Part shown: piece after piece, positions 48,160-59,148 of the stretch
How the letters are laid out: the number at the start of each line of letters is the position of its first letter
Position numbering within the stretch: the stretch's first letter is position 1
Assembly (NCBI GenBank): GCA_016785225.1
Contig: JAFBJZ010000872.1
Span: forward strand, 1,608,501-1,672,500
Reading direction: 5' to 3'
DNA from: Psettodes erumei
Taxonomy: Eukaryota; Chordata; Actinopteri; Pleuronectiformes; Psettodidae
DNA length: 64,000 nt
Made by a program: the position numbers and the translations under genes
Notes under the pieces: model-generated
Database searches by the model: none
Seen by the model: only the letters and a program-made list of their open reading frames with translations
What the model was told of the DNA's origin: nothing

Positions 48160-51100
48160 GTATGAACAGAGTAGTGCCGGATTCTTTCATTGATGAGAAG
48201 TTATGATTGTGTGGCTCTTCTTGAAACGTGGGTTGAAACCATTCTGATGCAACTGATGCCTCCTCGTGTTGTGTGCTTATTGTTTATCATTTTCTATCCT
48301 ATTGAAGTAATTCTGCTGTGTGTACTCTGCTGGAATGTGTCAGTGATGTGAAGCTGTCAACTGATCCCAATGGCGCTGTCTGATTGACTTACCCCAATGC
48401 AATAATTAATAATGAGGTAGTGGGTTGTGAAGACGTTTACCTTTTAAACGTTATCATCTTTTTACAGGAAGATTAGAGGTTAGTGCTTATGTTGCTGTGG
48501 GGTGCCTGTGGATGCAAAGCAGCAGAAGATCAGGGAAGTTTAAGAGGCTTCTTTTTTATTAACCAGAAGTGCATTATGTCTTGAAACTTAAGCCATTAAC
48601 TGCTGGCATACATTACAGACTGGTTGTATGTGGTATGGTGGATTTCTTGGCTTTCTTCAAAGTTGATGAATGACTTTGATAGAAAGGTTTGGTGCCATTT
48701 CTCATCAAGGGTTTTAGGGATTTTTTTCTCCACATTTAGAGTTACCAGGATATGGATTAGATCTCCATTTTGACAATGCAAGTTAAAGCCGTTGTATCAG
48801 TGCAGAACACCCATCGAGAACAAGCGCAACAGTTAAATTTGGGCAGTTCTTCACAGCACAGAAGTTGTGGATGTGCCATATCAGTGTTGTTTTTAAGATT
48901 GCTTAATCAGGTTTGACTAATGGTTAAACTGTGTGCCAGACGTGGTCTTTTTGAGGGTTCATCCCTGAAAAATTTTCACTGCTCAATTGATGATTTGCAG
49001 GCAGGTGTCCTTGAACTTTGGCACATATTCCAGAGGAAACATGAGGAGAAAAACTACTAAACTACTTTAAGACACCGTTATGAAAAAAACATTTAAAAAA
49101 AGCTGTTTACTCTATGCATAGGGAACTTCATTTTTTTCTCGTCTGATTTTAGTTTAGCTGAGCATGCATTTGTTTTTCAGTAGAAGCAATTCTCTGCTCT
49201 TAATGAAACAATTAGAAACTTACAGTACTGTTATTTATACCACTTAATTATTTGTATGTCATCATCATTGTTTTACTGCAAAATTGTTCACTTTCATTCT
49301 TGTTCCATTTTTGTTTAACCTGGCAGCAAGTAAGTTCCTCCATGTCCTGATAGTGTTGTCTACACACAGATGTATCTTTTTGTGTGCTATTCAGTTCGTA
49401 GGGAGATGACAGAGTTTTGGAAGGAGCACTCCAGAGATGCCACAGTGGAGGAAATGATGCTGGACTCCCGTGCTAAGGAGCTGACTCAGCAAGAGCTGCC
49501 TGAGATCCTCTCCATGCTGCCCTGCCTGAGAGGTTACAAGGTGCTGGAGCTGGGAGCTGGCATCGGGTGAGCGTAACGCTGTGTTAGTCTGTGCATAGAG
49601 GTGGATGTGTGTGGAGCGGGGCTTGCAGCAAAAGACAGAGTTGCCACTTCATTAAAGTGTTCCAGTTTTAAAATTAAGGTGATATGGTAATGTTTTTGAT
49701 GTTTATGTTGTACTGCAGCAATAAAAAAAGGTTCAGATTTGTTTGTTCTGTCTAATTTTATTTTGCTGAAGAGCACTTTATATAGCTGCATAGATGTAAT
49801 ACTGACATGTCTCTCTCTCTGCAGTCGTTACACCAGCCACCTGCTGACCAAGGCTGCCCACGTGACAGCTGTGGACTTCATGGAAAGCTTTGTGGAGAGG
49901 AACAGAAGGGACAATGGTCACCATAACAATGCTACTTTCATCCAAGCTGACGTAACAAAGCTGGACATCCCCCCAAACAGGTGTGTGCTAAGATATCTGT
50001 AGCTTAGACTTTAGACCTTCATTTATAGCCACCATAGCAGTGTAGTACAATCTCTCAATAATTAATGGTTTGATGATTTATTACCATGAAATTCTGTATA
50101 AATATTCATGGTCCCTGGAGGATGAAGGTGGTTCATTGATGCCTTGACTTTTTTCTGTTGCATCACCACATGGTGGACATTTGTTATGTTGATTTGAATT
50201 TCATACCTCCCCCAGTTTGGGGTTGTAATAACTTTGGTGATCCCGTGACTTTTTGTTTTGCACCATCACCAAATCAAATGATTCTAGCCTTTAGCTAAGT
50301 ACAATCATACTGCACTGCTAGCTTGGTTGTAGACTTTGTTGGATTTTCCAAGTAAAGACACCAGAAGTCGTTCATGCCAGTGGAGGCTGATTGACAGAAA
50401 TGGAGAAGCATCCCCCTTGTGGCCATGGATATGCTGGCCATCAGTTAATGGATCCACAGATATCTCCAATCTCTGCATCAGAATCACACATTTGGCTTTA
50501 CTTCAACCATGAAATTTGGTTTATAATTTTGATGTTAATAATGATTATAATAACACAGGAATTTTTTGCAAACATTCCCTCCAAAATGTATCATCACAGC
50601 AAAATGAGTTTTGCTCTTTGGTCATGATATCCAATGACACTGACACAGCAAGGACTAATTTTTCCTCCAATCTTGTTTTGACAGTAATGACCAATTCATG
50701 ACCATTTATTGTTCTCCCAAGCATTGACTTCATCTTCACCAACTGGTTGCTGATGTACCTGAGTGACAAGGAGCTGAAGTGCTTTATAGAAAAAATGCTT
50801 GGCTGGCTTCGGCCTGGTGGCTTTCTTTTCTTCAGAGAGTCCTGCAACCACCGATCAGGTACTGGGCTCTCTCTTACATTATATTCTGTTTTTAAAAATT
50901 TAGGGTTTTATTTATATTTATATTTATATTAAATCCAATCAATTCAAATTTCCCTAACTTTGAAATTGAAATAGAGCCATGACAATTTTAAGTCTTCATA
51001 TTCAGCTCTCTATACATATCATAATTTGTTGTTTCTTTCTCTGATTATCATAACTGTTTGGCAACAAAAGCCAGATGTTCTTTTTCTCAACAAATACAAT

Positions 51101-54100
51101 AAGGTAAAGGGTTTGTTTTCGCTTGTAACCTTTTATCAAGGTGACAGCAAGAGGGACTTCAACCCCACCTGCTACCGCACTGAGGCACAATACAGCCACC
51201 TGGTATCATCAATACAACAGGAGGGGCCTGCAGGGGACCAAAAGTTTGGTTTCGACATTGTGTTGAAAAAGAAAGTTAAGACCTATGTTGAGGTAGAGTC
51301 ATTTCAGTATTACCAAATGTTAAAAGAGACAAACAAGACAATAAAATAGAAGGACATGGTAGCATGTGAAATCATTGTGACAATGTGCAGTTAACACCTT
51401 TAAACTCCTTCATCTTTACCTCCCCCTCCTTCTACCTCCCCCTCCCTGGGCCCTATCTCCATCCTCTCTATCACCTCACTTGTCCTCCTCCTGTTCCAGA
51501 TGAAAAACAATCCCAATCAAATCTGTTGGCTGCTGGAGAAGGTTCATCGCTCCTTGACCACTCAGAAGGGATTCAGCACCTTCCAACAGTTTCTCGACAA
51601 TCAGCAGTACACCAGTCGCGGCATCCTGCGCTATGAGAAGATGTTCGGGGCCGGTTACGTCAGTACAGGCGGGCCTAGCACCACCAAGGTAGAAATTAAG
51701 TCTGGATACCACCACAGAAATTGGCTGGAAGAAATCAGTAGCTACTTCTTGGAAAAGATATAACAAGAATACTGAACAATGTGTTGTGATTTCAGCAAGC
51801 AAGAAATTACTAAATTTTTAATAACGTTAACAACGGCATTTTGATAATTTACTCAATTCTGGATGGAAATATCTCAACATTTAATACAGACGATCCATAC
51901 ATTTTGAGAAAACATTCCAATTTGTCCCAAACTTTAGTTTATGATTAAGTAAAAACAAAACTAACCATACATTTATTTGTTTGCTACTAATTAGTGATTG
52001 TTAGCATGCTAACATGCTAAACTAATACAGTGATCATGACTTGAACATTTTATGTGCTGATCTTGCCATTTAGCTCAGCGCACTGATGTTAAAAGGCGCA
52101 GCTGTGCAGAATTAAAATTGCAGCTGCAGACTCTGTCTTGCCAAACAAACATTACAAATGACCTTCAGCAGCAACAGAACTGGCCTTTATCACAGCTCCG
52201 TTATCAGTGGATACTCCTGTCTCCTTATACATAATCTGTTATCTTTGAAAGTTTCCATTATCTTTGTGTTTTTGCACATGAATACACTTGTGCCGAACAG
52301 ACTTGACAGACCAGACATTGGGATGTTTCAGCATTGTTCAGCATTACTAGAGGCAAATTTGAGATAGACTTGAGATTACTTTTTTAAATTCCTGCATTTC
52401 AGATATGTTTGGTGTTTTTTGTTTGTTTGTTTTTTTCAAAAAAAAATCCCACACCCCTCAAGACTGACCTAAAACTTTTGCAACTTGCGCTCACAGGAGT
52501 TTGTGGACCTGCTGAACCTGAAGCCTGGACAGAAGGTTCTGGATGTTGGCTGTGGCATTGGCGGGGGAGACTTCTACATGGCAAAGGTAGAGCCAGGGAT
52601 CTGACATAGTTAGGGCTATAGTAACAATGATGATAGAGGGACACTGCAGTGTTTACAATGACTGCAAGACTATAATTATGGCACTGATGATATCATGTTT
52701 CAGACTTTTGATGTTGAAGTGCTTGGCCTTGACCTGTCAGACAACATGGTGGACATCGCCATGGAGAGGGCGATTACTGAGAAGCTGCCATCAGTATGTC
52801 TACATGTTCTCTCCAGATAATGGTGTGATTAATGGTTTGTTAAGTTCAATAATGGCATATGCCCTATCTCAGGTCCAGTTTGAGGTGGCTGATGCCACTA
52901 AGAGGATGTTCCCAGAAAGTTCTTTTGATGTGATCTACAGCAGAGACACAATCCTGCACATCGATGACAAACTGGCCCTTTTCAAACGTTTCCATGTGAG
53001 CATTTTCTCTTACTCATACTTCTTCTCCCCTTTCTAGTGCTTTATCCACTGCAACATTATTTACTTTTTTTTTTATTTCTTTTTCTGTGTCAAGTCATGG
53101 TTAAAGCCAGGTGGCCAGTTGCTTATCAGTGACTACTGCTGTGGGGAGAAACCCTGGACACCAGTATTCGAGGCTTACGTCAAACAGAGAGGCTACGTCC
53201 TTTACACGCCCTCACAGTATGGCAAGGTAAACATAATGTACAGTACAGCCTGATTATACAGTAGGTTGTGAAAGGATGACACTGACCTGTGGGGAGTTCA
53301 TCCATTTGGTCCTCTTTGCAAATATTTGGATCGGCACACAAATCGTTGATTTCAGTCTTGGTCTCTGGTGCACTCTTGTGTCTGTTTTCAAACTTTACCA
53401 CCCAATATACTGTGTAAACTAGTGAATGGACATCCACTTTATGTAAAATGATAAATGTCCCAGTTATTTCAAACTATTTTGTACGTGGCAATGAATCATC
53501 CACGCAACTATTTGTGTATATTTAGAGATTGCTGGTAAGTTACAAAAACTGAGAACAGAAATGCTGCATTAAACAGATCCCTGTCAAAGATGTGATTTAA
53601 AAAACAGTTAAATATAAGTCTATAATATTGACATTGGCCTCACAAATCTAATGTGGAATCTCTCTCAAGTCTTTTCTTACCACATAGGCACAGACTTTTT
53701 GTTTACTTTGATGGATCAATTAAGTCAGCTCTCACTTTGTGAAACACTTAGATACACATTGGGTAACTCTGACTCTGGCTAAGTCTGCACCTTTGCAGAA
53801 AACTACAGTGTGACTTTGCACCTCTTAAAATGTGCTGCTGATGTGTTTCTACTGTCTGTCAGCTGGTGGGTACTTCACCCCTTGGTTCTCTGCTTGTGTA
53901 GTTCATTCAGGAAGCTGGTTTCTGCAATGTCCAGGCAGAAGACAGAACAGCCCAGTTCATCCAGGTGATTAGGACAGAGCTGCAGAGAGCAGAGGCCATC
54001 AAGGATGAATTCATTGAGGTTAGCAAGCACACCTGTACATGAAGAAATCATGTTCACAGGGTTACCCTTACACACAAATCCTCACCCCATTCATCAGCTT

Positions 54101-54290
54101 AATAAAAGCAACAGAAACCTAAATTCCTTCTTAAATTCTTTGGATGACTGTTTACTGTACCTGCCTTTGTCCCCTGCAGGAATTCTCTGAAGAGGACTAT
54201 TTTGCAATAGTGAATGGTTGGAGAGAAAAGCTGGAACGTTCCAACAGTGGAGACCAACGATGGGGACTCTTCTATGCAACGAGGGATTGA
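48150..54290 (+). CDS. pmt: Phosphoethanolamine N-methyltransferase, bifunctional tandem-domain enzyme, 492 aa
   Basis: The enzyme transfers three methyl groups from S-adenosylmethionine to phosphoethanolamine, giving phosphocholine for phosphatidylcholine synthesis; it is probably cytosolic. Coding exons: 48150-48159, 49395-49566, 49825-49980, 50722-50858, 51141-51292, 51500-51688, 52497-52586, 52704-52793, 52873-52995, 53095-53226, 53902-54018, 54180-54290. All junctions are GT-AG and the frame closes to 493 codons. Two class-I methyltransferase domains are visible. MT1 has motif I VLELGAGIG at about 53-61, then VTAVDFMESF and FTNWLLMYLSD. MT2 has VLDVGCGIGGG at about 286-296, then LGLDLSDNMVDIA, FDVIYSRDTILHI and LKPGGQLLISDYC. 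The length and tandem layout equal plant PEAMT; nematodes split the two activities between PMT-1 and PMT-2. The start ATG has a reasonable context (accatcatgg). The gene looks intact. Confidence 0.96.
49395..49566 (+). CDS. pmt: pmt exon: MT1 start and SAM motif I
   Basis: The exon has acceptor attcag and donor gtgagc. It encodes RREMTEFWKEHSRDATVEE through VLELGAGI, where motif I meets the intron. Confidence 0.95.
49825..49980 (+). CDS. pmt: pmt exon: MT1 core
   Basis: The exon follows an excellent tctctctctctgcag acceptor. It encodes RYTSHLLTKAAHVTAVDF to FIQADVTKLDIPPN, including the acidic SAM-ribose contact segment. Confidence 0.95.
50722..50858 (+). CDS. pmt: pmt exon: MT1 core
   Basis: The exon encodes SIDFIFTNWLLMYLSDKE to GGFLFFRESCNHRS. 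Acceptor is cccaag and donor is gtactg. Confidence 0.93.
51141..51292 (+). CDS. pmt: pmt exon: MT1 end
   Basis: The exon encodes GDSKRDFNPTCYRTEAQYS to KKKVKTYVE with acceptor tatcaag and donor gtagag. Reading into the intron gives only an artefactual extension. Confidence 0.93.
51500..51688 (+). CDS. pmt: pmt exon: interdomain linker
   Basis: The exon is 189 nt, phase 0 at both ends. It encodes MKNNPNQICWLLEKV to STGGPSTTK, the linker between the methyltransferase domains. Confidence 0.94.
52497..52586 (+). CDS. pmt: pmt exon: MT2 SAM motif I
   Basis: The exon is 90 nt and phase 0. It encodes EFVDLLNLKPGQKVLDVGC to FYMAK, the glycine-rich SAM site of the second domain. Confidence 0.95.
52704..52793 (+). 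CDS. pmt: pmt exon: MT2
   Basis: The exon is 90 nt and phase 0. It encodes TFDVEVLGLDLSDNMVDIA to TEKLPS. Confidence 0.94.
52873..52995 (+). CDS. pmt: pmt exon: MT2
   Basis: The exon is 123 nt and phase 0. It encodes VQFEVADATKRMFPESSFD through YSRDTILHIDD to KRFH. The intron before it is only about 80 bases. Confidence 0.95.
53095..53226 (+). CDS. pmt: pmt exon: MT2
   Basis: The exon is 132 nt and phase 0. It encodes SWLKPGGQLLISDYCCGEK to YTPSQYGK. Confidence 0.95.
53902..54018 (+). CDS. pmt: pmt exon: MT2
   Basis: The exon is 117 nt and phase 0. It encodes FIQEAGFCNVQAEDRTAQF to KDEFIE. Confidence 0.94.
54180..54290 (+). CDS. pmt: pmt terminal exon
   Basis: The exon follows acceptor ccctgcag. 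It encodes EFSEEDYFAIVNGWREKLER to GLFYATRD and a TGA stop. Confidence 0.95.
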   Translation, partial: EFSEEDYFAIVNGWREKLERSNSGDQRWGLFYATRD

Positions 54291-54784
54291 GTTATTGTAT
54301 TAACTATGGAGAAGATAATAATCAATCCTATTGAACCTATTTGGATTGCACTGCAAATTTACAGTACTATCTACTGCAAGTTGATTGTCTCAGTAAAAAA
54401 AGTAAGAAATTTGAATTTGTTTTGTTTGCAGTAACATTCCTGGAACTGTGTTATTAGGCCTGCATGCACAGTTACAACTTGTACTTCCATGAGTACAGGT
54501 GATGTTTAGCACCATTAACAAATCAAACACATACACACATAAAGTACACACACATGCATGTCTACATATACCTAAATTAACTGTCAACACTGTGTCAAAC
54601 ATTGTGAACACAAAGTGTACACAAATCTCCTCTGTGACATTCAATTTGCCAGAAGGAGGTTTTGTCATCAAACCCCTCAGTGGATAAACCAATGGTTTGA
54701 ATTCACTGTTAAATAGTAAATTTGGTGAGAGAAGATAAGACACATTCTATAAAAGTTGGATCCATGATACATAACATAAATTAC

Positions 54785-54799
54785 AATAAATACAATAAA
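54785..54799 (+). terminator. Candidate pmt polyadenylation signals
   Basis: Two AATAAA hexamers (54785-54790 and 54794-54799) lie about 500 bases after the pmt stop. They are the first good signals after it. Confidence 0.5.
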
Positions 54800-55730
54800 G
54801 TGACATTAATGAGTCAGTTAACTGACTGCATGAGTCTTCTCTGCTTGTGCTGCTGTAGTTATTAAGGGCTTTAAAATAGATGCATTTAAATCACATCATC
54901 ATTATGTAACTCATTAAATAATGAGCCTTTCTGAAGATTAATTTGTCTCCTGAATGTATATTTGTAATCTACTTTTGCACAGACGTCTGTTTTAAAAGAC
55001 CTCAACATGTCTGACAAGTATTGTTTGGGTGTCATGTGTTCCTTTTGAGGAAGAGGCAGGCATGACTGGCATCCTCTGCCTCGGGGCAAGGAGCAGCATT
55101 ACAAGACTTCTCGCATAGTCTGAATCACTTAACTAATACATTAAAAACCAGGTTCCATTTCTGATATTCAGTCAGGAAAATATCAAATTTTAAATGGAGT
55201 GTGACTTATTTGTCAAAGCGACAGCGCTTCAGTTTCAGTAAATTGGGGCACCATCTGTGTTTCTGTTCAGTGGGTTGAGCTACAGTGTCCCAATAGTCAG
55301 AGTAAACAAAACTTTTGAACAAACCTTTCTCATTAACAGATGTAGTGATTAGGGACACTGAAAAAGAACTGCTTCGCACATCACTAAACTGTTGAAGTCC
55401 GGCATTTACATTATGTACACGTAATCTACATGTACAAATAATCCCGATTAATGATTTGAACACATCCTCTAATATAACTGGTCAAGTCAAAAAGGAGGAC
55501 AGTAGACTACCATATTTTGGAAGCAAACTGTTCTTCATTTCACCAGGAAGAAACAAGATGGTGAAATGTCAGCCCTCTGGAAATGTATCTTATTTTAATC
55601 TTTATCTCAATAGTTAAGGCCCATTTGCTGAGTGTAGTTTGTATAATTACAAGCAGAAAAGGGACATAGGCCTATTCAAGTACGAGTATTTTATTTTTAG
55701 TGATACCGTGAGAACACTTCCGTTGACAGG
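54800..55730. other. Intergenic, nothing recognised
   Basis: No supported gene, RNA or mobile element was seen here on either strand. The minus-strand open frames are short and have no splice or homology support. Confidence 0.5.
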
Positions 55731-55739
55731 GTAGCCCAG

Positions 55740-55834
55740 ATGATGCTTCGCCCACTGCTGTGTCTGGCCGTGTGGCTGTGGCTGAACACTGACAGACGCA
55801 GCAGGAGGGGCAGATACACAACAGTGAAACCATG
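55740..55834 (+). other. Possible first exon with upstream ORF of the unidentified gene
   Basis: The exon ends in accatg with a consensus donor gtgagg. A start at 55832-55834 would read Met then join the 56019 exon in frame. An overlapping upstream frame from 55740 (MMLRPLLCLAVWLWL) would stop at a TGA formed across the splice junction. Confidence 0.3.
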
Positions 55835-56018
55835 GTGAGGCTCAGCGAACACGGGATCTGCCCAAGCTCCGTACATACTTCAAATACATTAGCTACACCT
55901 CAGTAAAGATATAGTCTGTGCAATGTCAAAATGCACACAGTTGCTGTTGCTCCACGAGGCAGACGACTGACAATGGCAACTGACGCAAACACACTGACTT
56001 GTCTTATTTATTTTCAAG

Positions 56019-56086
56019 ATGAGTCCCTCCTTCCTGAACAGCAACTCAACAAGTCTGGCCTTTCAGCGCGGTGGCAGAGTTGACAG
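56019..56086 (+). CDS. Exon of unidentified gene
   Basis: The exon is 68 nt with acceptor tttcaag and donor gtatgt. It starts with ATG and ends two bases into an Arg codon completed by the 56691 exon. Confidence 0.45.
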
Positions 56087-56690
56087 GTATGTAGCCACAA
56101 CACAGACACGCTTCACTGAAACTTTGCACAGTCCTGTGCACCTGCAGCCGTGGTGCGCCCCACTCGCTGCCTTTGCAGCTCTCCACAGTTTCGTTTCGTG
56201 CGCTACTCTGCACACAGAGTGGACTACGTGTTTAGCAGAAGTTTGTGTTGGACCGTGAGGACTTCCTATTTTACACCGCTTATTATTTTGTGTTTAGTGC
56301 CAGACGCCTGACAGAGTGTTTGTCAGTGTCTGCTGACAATATGCAAGACTGTCATAGTTGTACTTACCATGTAAATCAATGAAAAGTTGGCTTTATTGCT
56401 CTGTTGTTTTTTTCCAATGTTGTGACAGCACCATTGACTCTTGTCAATCTTCCTGCGAGTGCTTTCATTTTTTCTGCAAACGTGACACCAGATGTGAGTG
56501 TTTTCCAGCAGAGAAACTGACTACTGGTCACATTATTTTCAGGGTAATGTTGGCCAGACAACCTTGTTTTCTTAAGCGAAACAGACTTGTCAAGAAATAT
56601 TTGACTCTCTCCATTGTAGGTTTGTGTGTATGTCATTAGGGAGAGTAGCGAAAGAAATTCACTGTCTTTTCCTTTTTTTCTTCTCTCAAG

Positions 56691-56811
56691 ACTCACCCTT
56701 GGTGCTTTGGGCCTCAAACTCAATGTCTACAGGAAGGAGGTGATGGAGAAGAAGGCCAAAGAGCGAGAGTTTCAGGCTCAAGACAGAAATGGAAAATGAC
56801 AATGCTGATGA
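56691..56811 (+). CDS. Exon of unidentified gene with frame ambiguity
   Basis: Acceptor is ctcaag after a strong pyrimidine tract. The frame entering from the previous exon hits TGA at 56797-56799. The frame needed by the next exon is open only in the last third. The weaker donor at 56769 would avoid this. Confidence 0.4.
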
Positions 56812-57207
56812 GTTAGTCTCAACTGTTATTTAATGACAGTAGTAGTGTGAGTGTAGTTCACACCATAACTTCACAGCACTTCTTGCATCAATCCACAATC
56901 CATATTATTATAGGTATTATATTATATTATATTACAGTTATTATTAAAAGTTTAAAAGAAAGAACACCTTCAGTTCGAATGTTGAGCTACTGAAGGAGGA
57001 GTTCTTCTGATTCACCTGGCTCTAAATGGGATGTTATTAAAACCACCTCGAGAGTGAAAATAACTACTTTATGTTCCACAAGCCTTCAATGGATAATTTA
57101 CATATGAATACAGGAAGATGTAGATCATCTGATAATCCACACCTGTCATGTAGGAACTTGAAGGACTTCTGGTCTTCAACTCACTGATTGGCATGTGTTC
57201 TCTATAG

Positions 57208-57727
57208 CCACAAAAGGAAATCAGGATTGTTATTTAATTGTGTGAAAAAGAAACCATGTCTACGGGAAGAGCGACGGCGAGACTCAGATGTGGCAGGAGA
57301 GACAAATCAAACTGATGTGTCTGAGACACTTTCCCTGGAGATCGAGCAGGACAACAGCAGCCCAGTGGAGAAACCAGGTGACACAGCACAGAAAATGCCC
57401 ACCGACCTCACCTGGACCCGCTCACTGGTGGTCTCTCCAATGAGTTAACCAGAAGAGCCACGGAGCAGACCGCTGCGTTTCAGAGGGATTGACCAGGAAG
57501 CTGAACTGCAGAAACTGGCTGAATTGGAAAAAGAATTTCAGGGGTTACGGAGGCTCCTGGATCTGCAAGTCACAAAGACATGCCAAGGCACGATGACAAC
57601 TGCTGGTGGCAGCGTTGCAAATCTCAAAGAACTACCAGCATCAACAGCAAGGGAGAGGGTGCCTGTCAGACAGACATGCCTGAGGTCAGCAGAATTTATA
57701 TCCAGTATTTTAGGGTCACTACTATGA
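57208..57727 (+). CDS. Last exon of unidentified gene, interrupted by TAA
   Basis: One frame is open from the acceptor to 57727 except for the TAA at 57446-57448. The part before the stop is basic and then acidic. The part after it is heptad-rich (LQKLAELEKEFQGLRRLL). Protein-like composition on both sides suggests the stop is recent or erroneous. Confidence 0.45.
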
Positions 57728-58890
57728 TGATAAGTTACAAAACTCAGTGGAAAATGTAAATTAATCCATATTTACTCAACTTAGCCAACTCATAAATTGC
57801 TTTGTTTTACAGTGTTTTACTCTCTGTTGCTTGTAGTTAGTATTGTGATATTGCCAAGGGCATGACTTTTCCTTTTAATGAAAAATGACCAGAAATCTAG
57901 CCATAAATAGCTTATTGACCAAATAGTGCCCACTTTTACCATACTGGGTCAGTTAAAATTAAAGGCAACGCATGTTATTCATGTTTTAGCAACATTTATT
58001 TTCTTATGATTTCAGTTAAATGAAATAGTGTATGGAGTGCGTAACAATCGCTCAGTTATAATCAGTAATCAATCTTCTACAAAAACCTGTACAAAACAGC
58101 CACAAAAAATATGAAACACTGTTTTGCATACAAATTCGCTCCAAATGTAAAGAGAGGAACAGCTGAAATTGACAAGTTGGAACTTACTTTCATTTTCAGT
58201 GGTTTTATACACATCCACACATGCACGTTTTATACACACGTTCTTAACAGAGTCTTGGAGTAACACTTGACTTATGATTTGTTGACATATAATTTCATAA
58301 CCAAGACTTTTTGAATTTTCATCTAAATACTGAACCCCTTTTATTTTTTGCTGCGTTGTCATGGGAAATAGCGAAGCTCTGCAATACCTTGTGTTTGCCA
58401 CCAGGTTGCAGTGAAGCCAGGTAATGAGCACGGGTCCCTCACATGTCCGCATATGGAGAGTATTTAAGTTCTAGCGACCTCTAAAATATTCATTTTACTA
58501 TTTTTGCGGGTTTTGGACGAGTTGATCAAATCCTTGATCCAGTAAATGCCAGTGGATTGTATTATTTGTTCAACTGATGTGTGGGTTGTTGTTGCATTAT
58601 AGTATGAGTTATCTATTACCACTATTTACAACATGTGTTTTTTATTGTAAGCAGTTCTAAGGGTTAGCGAACAATCCATTAAAACGCATGTTTCTCACTG
58701 TCTAATGATTGGTTATTATTATAATTATTATTAGCGCATTGTGCAGCAACTATCGTGTGTCCAAGACAAATAAGACAAGACAAAGTATCTCATCTGATTT
58801 TATCGGAGCGCAGCGCGCTTACACACGCGCGCGCGCCCACGTGCAACTTCAGTTTCCCTCTCGCCTCTCCCCCACCCCACGCATCCCCCT
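57728..58890. other. Intergenic, f8 upstream region
   Basis: This is AT-rich DNA turning GC/CpG-rich near 58800 (acacgcgcgcgcgcccacgtg). A 127-codon minus-strand open frame at 58069-58452 has no recognisable domain or splice context and was not accepted. Confidence 0.45.
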
Positions 58891-58894
58891 CCCT

Positions 58895-58900
58895 TTTAAA
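58895..58900 (+). promoter_or_regulatory. TATA-like box of f8
   Basis: The motif cccttttaaatc lies about 75 bases before the f8 start codon, after a CpG/GC-rich stretch. The role is inferred from position only. Confidence 0.25.
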
Positions 58901-58975
58901 TCTTTCAGCAAGCAGCAGGAGCGCCACACGCGGGACATTCTTTGTCTCGGGACAACGGTGGAGCTGACAGGTGCG

Positions 58976-59148
58976 ATGAGATCGACACTGCCTCTGCTGC
59001 TGCTGCTGCTGCCTCCGCTGCTTCGCTGCTCCTCCGCCGGAGAGCCGCAGCAGCCTGCCCCTGCTGTCAGAGATTATTTTGTAGCCGCTGTGGAAATCGG
59101 TTGGGACTACATCTACCTCGGCGGGGGTGACCCACAGCCCGACCAAAG
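58976..59148 (+). CDS. f8: f8 exon: signal peptide and A1 start
   Basis: ATG is followed by RSTLPLLLLLLPPLLRCSSAG, then the mature start with VRDYFVAAVEIGWDYIYL. The donor is gtgaat. Six CTG codons in a row (58994-59011) encode most of the hydrophobic core. Confidence 0.88.

Larger units (their letters stand above)
56019..57727 (+). pseudogene. Unidentified small gene, possibly decayed (frame problem and in-frame stop)
   Basis: I do not recognise this protein. Exon 56019-56086 encodes MSPSFLNSNSTSLAFQRGG to VD. Exon 56691 onward continues in frame as RLTLGALGLKLNVYRKEV then MEKKAKERE. An exon from 57208 (acceptor ctatag) encodes HKRKSGLLFNCVKKKPCL, an acidic Ser/Thr-rich middle (ETLSLEIEQDNSSPVEK), then WTRSLVVSPMS and TAA at 57446-57448. 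The same frame stays open afterwards for over 90 codons with coiled-coil-like sequence (DQEAELQKLAELEKEFQGL). Joining exon 3 to exon 4 at the better-looking donor (gttagt at 56812) needs a shift of frame inside exon 3. A weaker donor (gtttca at 56769) keeps the frame. So the gene has at least one disabling change or a shortened C-terminus. It could also be a live gene with an assembly error. Confidence 0.45.

Noticed and set aside
52627..53037. 136-codon plus-strand frame in the pmt region
   Set aside because: It is intron sequence joined to the genuine 52873-52995 exon. Only that exon is coding in the correct frame.
58069..58452. Minus-strand 127-codon frame upstream of f8
   Set aside because: It is the longest unexplained frame here, but no domain, start context, splice sites or family resemblance could be seen.
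58790..59146. Minus-strand 118-codon frame with a Gln run opposite f8 exon 1
   Set aside because: It is the antisense of the CTG-coded signal peptide and the real f8 frame explains the sequence.
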